DNA from: Collybia mongolica
Taxonomy: Eukaryota > Basidiomycota > Agaricomycetes > Agaricales > Clitocybaceae
Reading direction: 5' to 3'
Assembly: GCA_013420905.1 (NCBI GenBank)
Contig: JAAXNY010000023.1
Coordinates: 1 to 64,000 of the forward strand
Length of the DNA: 64,000 nucleotides
Of the stretch, positions 1-11,424 are shown one piece after another. The notes beneath the pieces were generated by a model. The model was given only the letters and a program-made list of their open reading frames with translations, was not told where the DNA came from and searched no databases. A program made the position numbers and the translations under genes. Every line of letters starts with the position of its first letter. Position 1 is the stretch's first letter.

Positions 1-2613
1 CACTTCTTTGAGCCTTTAATGTCCAACGCTTTCTTTCGAAATCCTGCAACCGCAGCTGGTAGAAATTCTCAGCGGCGGGCGACCATTGATCACCGTAAAG
101 TCCCGACGACTTCCAAATCAGGTGCTTGGGCCACCACGACGCATGAGTGACGGTGCCTTTGTTGGTAGCGTCGGGGATGTGGTAAACGCCGCTAACAATG
201 TCTAGAATCTCCTCGCTGATACCGTCATCAAGGAAGTACTTGTCGCCATGCTGTGCAACCTGATCGCATGAGGAAGGTCCATCAAGCACAGTGGAATCTG
301 AGACGTGGCCAGACGCGAGTCTCCAACGATTCCACCAAGCATTCTCAGGACGCGACCCCTGGACGTGAGAAAACGTTCTCTCGCAAGTAGGTAAGCGTTG
401 TAGTCGTTGTCATCCGGCTGATAGGTAATTGTGCGAAAGCCGAGTCCTGTCGACTTAGACCTCCAGAGATTTCGGTGGCAATGTATCCGTCTCGATGACG
501 GTACGAAAGGGAATAGCCAATTCCAGCAGGCCACGCGATCTCGATTTGTCGCCCAGCCCCTGCGGTATACCAAGAGAACTGCTGTTGCGCTCCACAGAGC
601 AACATACCAAGGGGATGGATCGTCCGACTTGGCAGGCGGACGGAGAATGTAGACCGTCGAAGCGTCCTGATCAATGCGCTGGAGCCTAACCCTGGAGAGG
701 TCGCAGATGAAACTGGGAGCTTCTATTTACGGCTTATGTCCCAGGACGGCGGCAGTTGGCGATAGCTCAATGTATAGTTCCCCGATGTGTTGTAAAGTCG
801 ACGAGCGCCCTTAAGGCCAGTGGCGGGAGCGCTTCTTGAGAATACAGAAGGAATTTAAGGACCTCCAAGTGCTTCTCTCGCTGCTGGGCATATTTTCCGC
901 CATGAACCTGCGGGTTCCAACTGGATCCTTGCAGTAACAGGTCGAAGCCGTGTCTTCTGCGGAGGTACTCGACCACGCTCAAAATGGAGAGCGTGTAAGG
1001 CATCGGAGGAGCAGCTTCCGCCGCAGGCTTGAACATTGCATCGCGAACGTCTTTCGACTGTGCTGGGAGGGGTGCAACAGGAATGTCGTTCGACTGCTCG
1101 GGTAATCTTAGAACGGGATGTCTTTCAAATGTTCCGGAAATGGGGGTGGTATTATATCATCGTAGTCGTCGTCGTAACCATAGGGATCACGGTTTATCCC
1201 ATATTTCTCGGGGTGTTTTCTCCTGGTGGGGGAGGCAGATGATGAACGAGATCCCATTCGTTACAGTATGACAATAGAATCTACCCCACGCGTGTGTGTC
1301 CATGAATTCGAAATCCGCCTCTGCTTCGTCACAATTGTCCGGCGATAAACGGTGGGTCTTCTTCGTCTTTCTCCCAAACATAAACCGTGGATGTCTTACT
1401 CGGCCCGCTCTTGGTGGCATAAGCTTCCCGGGACTCGCGACTCTGCTTCTCTGTAGGAGTCTCCACCTGAATCCGATGTTGTTGGGCTTTCTCTTTCCGT
1501 GCTTTGAAAGTTTCCCAGTCCTCTCCGGGCTTCTGACCCGACAGGTGGATTGACGATCATCCTTCGATCAACAGGTGGAGGAGGAAGCTCCTCGTCATCC
1601 CATCGAGCGTTCCCACGCATAAGGTCAGATGGATCGTCGGGCAAGGTGATTGGGGCACCGGAACTAGGGATGGATGATATGGTGCCTTCGAACTTATATG
1701 TTCTTCTAGTGGGAAGCACGATAGAGTCGTACTGAGCTACTCGTCGTTGCGCAATCTCAAGTGTAATCATCAGGTGGGTAGAATTCTACAAGCATATGAG
1801 CGTCCTGAGCCTGAATGTCCTTAACACCATGTCCCCATATGAACCATATCGGTACGCTGGCGCGGCAGAAATAAACCAGGTACGGACCCCATCTGGTTGC
1901 GTACGGATCAAGGAATGCGCCGGGTCGCAAACCCGGCGACAGATCACCAACGACGGACTCCTGGAGAGATGGAGCCACGATCGAGATATGGGATCCAGGG
2001 CGCGGGTGGCGAGTCTAACAAACGCGTTTTGAAAGCAATTATCCTCGAATTCTCCCAACCATAGAGACAGCGCGAATGTAGTGCAGGCGGACATGACTCT
2101 AAATGCCCATATCGCTCGTCTGGCGCATACAATGGTTAACTCCTGTGTTTGATGAACATCGCGATAGCCTTGCTGCATAGGCCAAAGGGGCCAAGAGATC
2201 TTCGGGAACAAGTGGGCTTTTGGATGTTTTGCCATCAGGTAGAAGATAACGTCATGTAATGAATCCTCCAGAGCAATCCATCGATTCATGAAACCTTGTT
2301 CCAGCACAAAGGACGAGTGTGTGCCAGGGACATGAATGGCGGCCTTCTTAAGCTCGGAAGGCGTGACAGCCAAAACCGAAAATATTGGCCCGTGGTGAAT
2401 GGCCTTTTTCGGGTAATACGCCATGTATATCTCAGAATCTGAGAGAAAACACGTCGCGTTTGGGTCACCTTTAGGTTGGCGTGGGGAAGGCGATGAAGTG
2501 TGGATGGGGAGGGTACGACTATATGGCGAGACTACGAGCCCTGATTGATTATGCCACATGAGGTGGCGGTGGACTTCTGGCAGTCGGCGTCGCTCGAAGC
2601 TCCGATCGTTCAT
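1..2613 (-). pseudogene. Decayed SWWPK-family protein gene, cut by the window edge
   Basis: Minus-strand coding sequence runs from an ATG at 2613 (reading MNDRSFERRRLP) to the left edge, but changes frame several times. The first block (to about 1980) contains PKISWPLWPMQQGYRDVHQ. The next block reads SVVGDLSPGLRPGAFLDPY then VPIWFIWGHGVKDIQAQD. Later blocks read GEDWETFKARKEKAQQHR, RDPYGYDDDYDDIIPPPFPE and a final block with VAQHGDKYFLDDGISEEILD and THASWWPKHLIWKSSGLYG. Order and content match a very abundant family of uncharacterised Agaricomycete proteins whose C-terminal part carries a DGISDEDLDxVxGVY...SWWPK signature; I know no assigned function. Changes near 1970, 1765, 1540, 1300 and 1110 do not all fall at GT-AG junctions, so I read frameshift decay, although some could be introns. 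The gene abuts repeat arm S1, and its 5' end is duplicated beyond arm S2 at 15598. Confidence 0.6.
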
Positions 2614-2737
2614 ATTGTAACGTATCGTCGATCTACTGTACAAATGGGCCGCAATATAGACTAAATACGTGCTGAGTGTAATGAAGCCGATTGCTACGGA
2701 TTGCCTGACAGGCGCGACGAAGTACAGCTAAGCAAGA

Positions 2738-4480
2738 GGCAATGGAAAACTGATGGAGACTGTCAGCGATGCACGGCAGGACAATCATCACGGACGTACG
2801 GAGCTCCAACTGACCCGAAACCTTTTCTATGAACGACCGAAGATCTCCAGGGGCAGTCTAACGGAAGAGCACAAGGTAACTCTTGAAACGTTACGCGAGT
2901 ACGATCGTGTTCAGAGGGCCGCAAGCACAGGTGAGGCGTCGAGGAGGAAGGAGTAGTGTCAGGAGCAAACCCCGCAACTCTACTGTAGAACGAAGAGAGA
3001 AGATGGTATTGGGAGCAGGCCCCGCAACACCAAGTGGATCGTTGTTGAGGTCGTCGTGGTGTGGTGAAAGGTCGGTGGGGATGGGGTGGAAAGGAAGAAG
3101 TGACGAAAACGCGCCCAAAGAACAATTCAACAGTCAGGTGACAACTTATCGCCGAGATCACCGAGTCTGGAACACCGGCGGTCTATCGGTTCAATTATCG
3201 GACTCGTCACTTGTTCCGCAACCTGTTCCGCTCCCACCACTACACAACGTACGGGGTCTGCTCCTGCGTCTGTCTTACACCCCTCGGATTACTACAGCGT
3301 ACGGGGTCTGCTCCTGCGCCTGTATCTCTTGTCGCCCGATTCCTCCATCCAAACTCGACACCCGAGGTTCGTCGAACCTCGCCGTTCTCGTGCATCGGGG
3401 CCCACTCCAGCCCACACAAACTCCTGCGCCTACTCAAAAACTCAACTTCGCCTGTAAAGGGAGACATACTCACACCATATGACAAGGTTCATTAACTGAG
3501 CGTCGTCTCGCTCATGCTGACCCACTCTATCACGTAGGTTCTATATACAATCCCCACCGCGTATTTACGACACGACAAACGCCTGAACACCGCCTGAACG
3601 GCCTGGATACTGGGGTACTCCTTCGGACTGCAGGTGAAACAAGGTTTGTTGGTTCTCATCCTCGCATCTCATTTTTTAGGCAGGTACACTTGAGGTTCGT
3701 CGAACATCATGTTCCCGCCTCCCCGTGGTTGGCATCGGATCTTCGCCAAAAAGACACTTGGAGATGTGGCTTACTCTTGCTGCTTTTAGGGTAAGATGAA
3801 CTTATATGGTCAGTGCCTCTTTCTGCGAGATCATCGCCATCTCAGTACTGACACATTTCTCTCGTAAAGTCCTGTATACCTGAGGTTCCTCGAACCTCGC
3901 CTTTCTCGTTTGAACCGGGTCTGATCCCCGCCGGCACTTTCTCAAGTCTACCGATCAAGTCGCCATCTTCTACATCCCAAATATTCAAAGAACCCAAACT
4001 ACAAGGCCTTGAAACATCAAGCCGTCGAGTCTCAGCGCTCACCCCCTCCTGGAACAGAAACCTCCCCACCCCCCCAATCCCACCCCTGCCGATACGCAAC
4101 GTACGGAGTTTCCTCCTGCGTTTTTTTTCTCCACTTTGAATGGAGGCCGCGTACGGCGGTTTCTCCTGCGCCTTCCTTCCTCCAACTCAGATGTCCGAAT
4201 GCCTGACCACCGTCATAAACGACTTGATTAACGGCGTACGTACACCCGAGGTTCGTCGAACCTCCCTGTGTCTCTAGCTTGCACTTACTCACTCTAACAG
4301 AATGCTCGAAACTACTTTGATGGTACCTACGACCGCGTGCTGCCTGGCATAACTCCAGAAATCCGGCCTGAGGTAGAACAAGTTGCAAAACATAAAGTCG
4401 TAGTTGTGATTAGGTACAGGGCAGGGTGGTTAGGTACATGGGCAGGCTAGTAAATTCGTAACGATGGAATAGATATCCTA
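2738..4480. repeat. Long inverted-repeat arm S1
   Basis: This non-coding block recurs reverse-complemented at about 14180-15430 (S2) and 18180-20360 (S3). The part at 2860-3500 is nearly identical to 14720-15330; 3500-4480 is matched with small indels. It contains three pairs of the 21-bp box (starts near 2958/3008, 3248/3298 and 4100/4150) and dyads at 3364, 3692, 3882 and 4248. Similarity to S2 continues leftwards into the SWWPK pseudogene, whereas S3 stops matching near 20358. No convincing protein gene lies here. Confidence 0.8.
2958..4170. promoter_or_regulatory. Three box pairs with 50-bp spacing in S1
   Basis: Each pair is two copies of a motif near GCAGGAGCAGACCCCGTACG (on the plus strand here often as its complement, CGTACGGGGTCTGCTCCTGC). 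Starts are about 2958 and 3008 (GCAAC-ending variant), 3248 and 3298, and 4100 and 4150. The centre-to-centre distance is 50 bp in all three pairs, close to five helical turns. The same arrangement recurs in S2 and S3. I infer paired protein-binding sites; the protein is unknown. Confidence 0.6.
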
Positions 4481-4492
4481 TTGATGCGGGTC

Positions 4493-7400
4493 CTACATAG
4501 ACTCACGCTGTTTTTCCTTACGCTTCGTCAACTTTCCGAAGGGGTTCTTGGATTTCGTAGTCGCGGGAGGAGGGCTCAATGGTTGGTTGTCTACAAGGCG
4601 GCGGCCAAATTGGCTAGGACGGCGCATCGCCGGAACATCTAAACGTCCGTAGTCAAATGAATGCACCGTTTTCTCGAAGAGGGTCTTACTGGAAGTAGAA
4701 CTAACACGCCTGTCCTCAGAAAATACATCGACAGACTGTTGGGATTCTCGTGATGGTTTGGATGGTCCCACATCAAATCGGGGGCCTGTAGAATGAACAA
4801 GATGCTATTCAGTTAACAAGACACGGCACATATCACGGACGAGACACACCCGACGATGGCGGTACTGAGTTCGAAGACGAACTTGCAAGAGATGGGGCTT
4901 CATCCGAGCGTCCAGCCGAAGTCATGCTGCGTATCCATCCAGCGGGCCTTACCCATTTTTTCATGCGCATAGCTGCTGGTTGGACCATCTGGCGTTCCGG
5001 CGGGACGTGCGCTTCACGGTATTTCCCAGTGAAGCCTTCGTGCTGGTTAGAGGCGCTCGACATCTCTTCATCGTCTTCTCCTACTGTGCGCTTCGTGATG
5101 CGCAGACGCTTCTTTTCCTTGCGAACCTCAGGGCTATCTGTCGTGGGGTTGAGTAAACAGCAATTTAAGTTGGGATATTTGAACTCACCGGGTTGAACGC
5201 TGCGTCCCCGTCGAGTTCCTTTTGGGTTTGGGTTATAGTTATGAGGCTCTGTTGTGGGCGGGACCGAGAAATCGGAGTTCATCAAGAAACCAAGGTCAGG
5301 AGACGATGCTACAGGTATGTTCCGAGATCAATAGGATGCGAAAAATGAAACGATTACAGTTTACATTGTAGTAACTCCGTGCGCGGCTCAGGAGTCTCAC
5401 AATTTATGTGCTCGGGTCTGGGAACATTGCCGCCCACATCGGCAGGAGCGCCATATACGGGGGAAGTACTCTGAGGGAGATGACCGTCGTCGTTGGGAGC
5501 AAGAGACATAGCGTCACTGGCTTCGCCAAGATCGTTGCCATCGCTGATGCCTTCTTCGTCAGTAGTTGGAGCCACGGCGTCACCATCACTGATACCAAGG
5601 TCGTCTCCGTCGCTAGTACCAAGGGCCTCACCCTCACTGGTGCCGAGAGCTTCGCCATCGCTGGTACCACACAGATCGTCTCCAATACTTGCAGTGCCGT
5701 CGTCAGCAGCGAGCGCCGTCCCGGACTTCGATCCGTCAATGTCCATGGGGTCTCCTTCCGGTCGCTCGTCGACATCCATCGCATGACTGTTCTGGGCCTT
5801 TGGTCCATCATTCACCTTTTTATCAAGGACCATATCGTCTTCCTCAGCCCCCACTGTCTCTTTGACGAATTTTGCAGTGGCCTTCTTAGCCGCCCTCACT
5901 TCTGCCTTTTGAGCCTTCTCCGCCCCCTTCTCCGCCTTTCGAGCCTTCTCCGCCTCTTTCTCTGCAATGCGTCCTCCCTTTTCCGCCTTCCGCTCCATTT
6001 TTTGCCTTTCCTTTGCCTCTTTATCCGCCGCCTTTCTTTGCTCCTTCTCCTCCTGCTTCTTTGACCTTTCGAGCTTCTTCCGTTCTCTCTCCGCTTCCTT
6101 CCGTGCAGCTGTTTCGGCTTTCTTTTGATGCCGCTTCGTGTCTAGAGCCTCGGGGTCATCGTCGTCGACATCATCCTGGGGATCCGCTAAGGATTTCCCC
6201 GAGAACAGGTCATACATCTCTGAACAACTTGTCAAAATCTGTCAAGAGGAGTCAAGTGATACGACACACCTTCGCCCTTTTTCTTATCGAGAAACGCGTC
6301 CATCAAGTATTTTTTCCCGCGCGCTAGAGAAGACAAGACGATGTCCGCTGTATCAGCCGCGAGGAGGGTGTAGGTAACCACGGTCTTCTTTTGGGGTTGT
6401 CGGAGCGCTCTGCCGAGAATCTGGTGTTCTTCCTGAGCGCTCCAGGGCTGGTCCTATGAAGGAGATTAACACGTCGAAACATCGAATACCAGCTGCAGGA
6501 CTCACAAGAAAAATAATCACTGTGGCAACAGTGAGATTCAAGCCCGTAGAACCAACCGCCGATATGATCAAGACGCGATACGTAGGGTCTTCACAAAATT
6601 TCTTCACAATCCTCGCGCGCTGATTAAATGCCGTTTGCCCATCAATATACAGGAATCTGATCCCATACAGGGATAAGATCTAGGCGCAATCAGCACTGGA
6701 AAAAGGACGACCGTTACGAGACGCTCACATTTCTAAGGAGCGGGCCAAGGCTGGGGTACTCCTGATAGATTAGAATCCTGCGTAAGAAAGTCGCAACTTC
6801 GCCGGTTGGAAGAGGTGGAAGAGTCGGGAAGCGCATCTGACCATTTTCAACAAGGGGTCGAGGCGCATCGTCGCGAGACAGGAGGTACTGGCAGAGCCGG
6901 GCGCAAGTATCAATTTTTGTGGATTTTACCTTCTCCCATGCTGCGAGACTCCCAAATCTGGGAGGAGGCACTGAGATATCCAAGCGCGCAAAGCCCATAG
7001 CCATGCGGTGTTCAATATAAAAACTCCTTGAAACTATTGTTAAAAGGCCGTTGGAAGATGAAACACTGTGAACCATCTGTCAATACAGTGTACAACGGAA
7101 ATTTTCTCAACAACATCACCTCTCCTTCACTTTGTCCGCGAGTTCGGAGATGACCTCCATTTCGCGCGCCGTCAGATTTAGAATCACCAGATTTTCTTCG
7201 TGAGGTGGGAGTGGTACAAGACACTGTTTCTTCCAATCAAGGCTCTCTTTGGTACGCCTAAGAATGCGCCCTTGGAATTGGCGTTGCATGCGCTGCGCAA
7301 TGTCCACCACAGCAGAATCGATTTCTACCGGCCCATCGACAGAGTCGTCTCCCCTTGAGCGTCGTATGACCGTTGCGTCCGACTTCTCTTCAGCTAGAGC

Positions 7401-9608
7401 ATCTTCGCTGAAGAAATGGGGTATTCCGACCAATCTCCCCATGCTGGCGACGTCCTAAGTGGTCGCCGTTAGTATGTGGTACACATATTCTGACAATACT
7501 AGGTTTACCTTCGTCGATGTCTGAAGAGGTGTTCCTGTCATTATTTGACGGAAAACAGCCTGCTTCGACAGTGAGAGCGCAGCGCTGCCCTTAGTCCCCA
7601 CGTTGCGAAAGCCATGGGCTTCATCAATTGTCACCGATAAATATTGCCTCCCATAGAGTGTGCTGCCGACAAGCAGCTTATACGAAGGAAGAGGAGTGGG
7701 ATCTTCCCAAGGGAGTTTCTCCGATGATGGCTTCGCATAAATCAACGAATAATCTTGCAGGAGTGACTAATAGCTGTGGTTAGTAGTCGAAGAAAGACGA
7801 CAATTAATCAGGCCTACCGAGTGTGATGCGAGTATGATAACGTTTCTGAGCTTGTGTTTCGACTTGGAAAAATCTCCCTCAGGGCCCCAGAACGCCTCAT
7901 GTTGGGCTTTTCCGGTGCCATATAATAAAATATCAAATGAACCCCCTCTAAATAGGGTTCTCACCTCGACCTCCCATTGAGACAGGAGCGTCCCGGGAAC
8001 AAGAAACAAATGTGGGAGATCGGGTATTTCCCGTTTGTCTCCCAAGAATGGGTTTTTTTCTGGAGATGAAGTTTCGTCAAACTTTGCGAGGAGCAGGTGG
8101 GCGAGGCAGGAACTAACCGAAAAAAGGGGGAAGCTCCTTTCCTACTGCTTGGCGCACTACACATTCAGCCAGAATAGCAACTGCCGTGATGGCTTGAAAA
8201 GTCTTGCCAAGCCCGACATCATCAGCAACTAACACTCCCGTACATGCGCCAACAGCTGGAACTGGCTTGAAGACCATTCGAAACATGGCATGAACTCCAG
8301 CTTTTTGGTGCCAGTGGAGCTCTATGGGAACCATGTCTGGATTGTTCCGTGCTCGTTCAGGAGCAAATTCAGCAGCATGGGTGGGATCCCATGAGGTAAG
8401 TCCCCCACAGTGACGATAGCGATTGAAGACTACAGGAAGACCATCGAGAAAGCCAAGATTGTGCTCCAGATCAGCAGGAGACAACCCCATCTCAACCTCA
8501 ACGCCAGGATCAGAACCGTCGATAGCTTCCCCAAATCGATATGAGAAGGCCGGCTGTTGGCCTTGCAGCTCGACATTATCGTCGCGGCCAAAAGAATCGA
8601 AAAACTCTCTATAGAGAGAGAGGACGTCTGCGACGTCTTGTTCGGAAGCCAGAGTTTGCAGCGCAGCATGGGTGACTTTGGTTAGTTCTTGAATAGAGTC
8701 AGCTATGATCCGCTCAAGAAATATCAGAACGCTTACTCTTCTTTGCTTTTGCAACTTTCAGAACCTTCGCATCCAGGACAGCACCCAGCCCAGCCATAAG
8801 CTGCGTGAGTTCGGCTTCTATACAACTCACTCTCTCCAGGGCTTGTTCCATTTGAAGAGACTCCGCAGCGGCCTTCCAGCGACTGACTTTGAGAATAACA
8901 CTCGAAATCTGGCGCTTCGTAGGCGTGTCCTTACTGAGGCCTAGAGGGGTTGAGTAACGGCTCGAAATAAAAATCAAAGTCGGACATACCATCGAATGCG
9001 TCCATAGCGCCTTTCTCTAAAGCAACGAGGCGCTTAGAGGTGCGCTGTAGTTGGTTGTAGATGTTGATCCATGTGCGTTGCATGAGTGCGAGCGTCGGTG
9101 AGCGCAGCCCTGTACGGAGGAGACCAAGGGAATTACAAGCCTCTTCGCCAAAGAGAGACCTCGCAACGTCGTCCACTGCAAGCGGTAAATATGTGGAGTT
9201 ATGTGGGACATCGTCCAATCCACTCCCATCGCTGAGCGCAAGAGTCAATGGGTGCAGGTTTTTGACCTTGAGGATCTCTGTGATTTCGGCGTGAATTTTC
9301 CTCTTCTGCCACAACTCCGTGACCCAGTTCCGCCACAAATCGCGCCCAGCGACACGGATGGAACCACGCCTGGAACTCGAGAACTTAATCCTCTCATCCT
9401 CGGTGCGCAATTTCTGGTACTGGTCGAAGTAGAGTCCGATGAGGTTTGCGGTTTCTCGTGTCCAGCCCTCGGGAAGGAGGGAATCGTCATCCGGAAACAG
9501 CCCATGCTTCACACCAGTGATTCGCTGCCAGCAAGGGTATCCCCAGGGCGCGCCATCGTGCATGACGTACAGCTGGGTGAGTGCGCTGTGAACCATATGG
9601 CTAGGCAT
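4493..9608 (-). CDS. SNF2-family helicase/ATPase, multi-exon
   Basis: About 13 exons give a protein of roughly 1,500 residues. Exons read in this order: 9608-8990, 8940-8737, 8702-8118, 8059-7818, 7766-7509, 7454 to about 7120, about 7076-6729, 6679-6506, 6453-6270, 6219-5365, 5308-5189, 5137-4850 and 4785-4493. The ATPase core is complete: Walker A DDVGLGKTFQ, motif Ia HLFLVPGTLLSQWEVEV, DEAH box in VTIDEAHGFRN, motif III MTGTPLQTS, then YIDGQTAFNQRARIV, ISAVGSTGLNLT and the helicase-C motif DQPWSAQEEHQILGRALRQP. The C-terminus has a long Lys/Glu coiled coil, GTSDGEAL-type acidic repeats and a basic tail. SNF2 proteins translocate on DNA and remodel protein-DNA complexes in the nucleus. The start is the first ATG (MPSHMVHSALTQ); the longer open frame begins only with TTG. 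The splice between exons 6 and 7 is uncertain. A deleted copy lies at 17573-18075. Confidence 0.85.
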
Positions 9609-9702
9609 GTTTCGAGCTAAGTGGGTGAGCGATGTCGAGGTTTGGAAAGGCAAGTAGGGAGGTGCAAATACTACGAGAAGGCGAATGACGAATATCCTTT
9701 CA

Positions 9703-9721
9703 CCCTCACTCTTTTATAGAG
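9703..9721 (-). promoter_or_regulatory. TATA box of the helicase gene
   Basis: On the minus strand the sequence CTCTATAAAAGAGTGAGGG lies about 100 bp upstream of the ATG at 9608. The deleted copy of the gene keeps the same element as CTGTATAAAAAGGTGAGGG near 17462-17480, so the promoter has been retained in the derivative. This supports a Pol II start close to 9680. Confidence 0.6.
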
Positions 9722-9939
9722 AAAAGAAAATTGCAATAATACTGTGTATAGTGAAAAGAGTCTACACGAAAAATACCAGTTACACTATCAGAATGCAGCC
9801 AAGAGAAAACTCAAGCCTCAAAGAAACTCCAACGGACAAATGTGACGTTCAAGGAGGTGGTGTTAACACCTGGACCCACGTTTCAGAAGGCAAAATGAGA
9901 GTAGCGGCGGATGCAGTATACCTCATTCGAGACTCTTGG

Positions 9940-10203
9940 TTATTCATTCTTCATGGACATATGGAAGATTTCGAGACCAACTAACTAGAAGGAAATAATC
10001 AGATATCCATAAGAAGGAAAGCAAAAGAAACTTACGTAGAGTTGAGGAAACGGCCCGTGGAGCTTAAGAATAGAATTCATATGTTTACTCCAATAACTAG
10101 GAAGCATATCATAAGACAAAACTGACGGGGATTTAGGAACGCAAGCAGGACACTCACTGGTAAGGTGACCAGATGTATCTGGAGAAGTCGTTAGGCTAGA
10201 CAT
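9940..10203 (-). CDS. Small conserved reading frame between the two element genes
   Basis: An open frame spans 10036-10266 and can join 9940-9984 through a clean intron (GTAAGT donor, TTCTAG acceptor), ending FPQLY-LVGLEIFHMSMKNE. The first ATG is at 10203, giving about 70 residues; without an ATG the frame is open further upstream, so this may be a later exon. It contains SECPACVPKSPSVLSYDM, with a CPAC pair that might bind metal. The same frame recurs at 16916-17215 in the deleted copy with only a few changes, one a frameshift. No function is recognised. Conservation could reflect simple DNA duplication rather than selection on a protein. Confidence 0.35.
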
Positions 10204-10266
10204 TTGCTCAAGTGCATTTATCGAAGCCGTATGCGCATGCAAAAGATGTATGGCGGCATCAAGCAA

Positions 10267-11354
10267 GTCACCAAGGTCACAGACGCAGGAGAGCTCCCCG
10301 TACGTTGTTAAACCAAACCAGACTCAGGAGTAACCCCCGTAAGTCGATCTAAGGCAAGTGGCTACGGTTTTTGCGAAAGTGGAGCAGCTCAGACGCAATG
10401 AAGACGGTAAGAATGGAGAGAGGAATTTTTTTTGTTAATTGTTTGTTGACCGTATTATTCTTTATTTGTTTGGATAGCTGGTGCACGTTTCAAACTCCAC
10501 ACTTCTCCAACGTCGCGTCCTTCGCACTGGGGACTCTTAGTGGAGACTGAGGCTGCACCTGCGTACGGGGTTTGCTCCTACGCGGGATACTGCAACATGT
10601 GGGGTTTGCTCCTGTGTATGCATTTGGGATGTCATTCTCGTTGATGACAATCGTCCCTCCCAAGCACGCATTTTCTTGGCCAGTAAGTCAGTACCTCATC
10701 TTGCGGAGATTCACTTCTAATTTTGTAGTAAATTAAACCCCTTTTCTGTGTTAGATTTGACGCGCTCCATTACAACAGACCTCCGCGCGAGGTTCGACGA
10801 ACCACGGATTATCATTGGACCGTTCCCTTCCAGACTCCTCTGTCAATTCCATATCAGGGTCCCCGATGTCTCATTACCGTCCGCAGTCCCGTATCAAGGG
10901 TTGTTGTACAGACAAACCGGGATGCTATGCTCAATTATCCCGTTTCCGCGATAGTCTCAACCTACTCCATCCGGGATAGCAGACTTCTGTACGAAGTTTG
11001 ACAAACTCCAAAAAATCGGTAAGCCACTCTATTCCTTTCTGATACCTTTATCCCAGAAACACCCAGGTCTTATCACATTCATTTTTCTGCAAACAGGGTT
11101 GCTGCACGGACGCACCACAGTGCGATTTTTTCTCCATTTCTTCCTGGTCTCGACCCGCTCTACCCATGACATCGGACTTCCGCATGAGGTTCAATGAAAC
11201 ACGCCACATTGTAAGTCGCACCTTGCTTGGAATACCCCTCAGTTGATCTTAGAGTCTCGCAGATATCAATTGATCCGCCCGTAGTCCAATAATGAGCGAT
11301 TTTGCGCCAGAGATACTCCCCAGTCCCCTTAATTAGAAATAAGCATTCTAATAG
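10267..11354. other. Divergent intergenic region of the element
   Basis: Lies between the leftward helicase unit and the rightward 855-residue gene. It carries single or loosely paired copies of the 21-bp box near 10296, 10562 and 10596 (34 bp apart rather than 50) and a dyad at 10789-10805. Pieces of it, notably 10745-10815 and 10817-10915, reappear shuffled at 16083-16310. No protein gene is visible. Confidence 0.5.
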
Positions 11355-11362
11355 TATAAATA
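11355..11362 (+). promoter_or_regulatory. TATA box of the 855-residue gene
   Basis: TATAAATA occurs about 63-70 bp upstream of the ATG at 11425, within AT-rich sequence. This position suits a fungal core promoter. The match is short, so the call rests on position. Confidence 0.45.
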
Positions 11363-11424
11363 TGTCCTAATATATGTGAATATGGCTATACCTAAACCTC
11401 ACCCTTACACTTATCGTATACACA

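Noticed and set aside
2883..3495. Open frames of 199 and 94 residues conserved in S1, S2 and S3
   Set aside because: They are conserved because the DNA is repeated, overlap frames on the opposite strand, and span the 21-bp boxes and dyads; no family features or consistent start context.
5408..6064. Plus-strand frame of 218 residues
   Set aside because: Shadow of the Lys/Glu coiled-coil and acidic-repeat exon of the helicase on the minus strand.
9685..9984. Plus-strand frame of 99 residues upstream of the helicase
   Set aside because: Covers the helicase promoter and the small minus-strand frame; not kept in the deleted copy.
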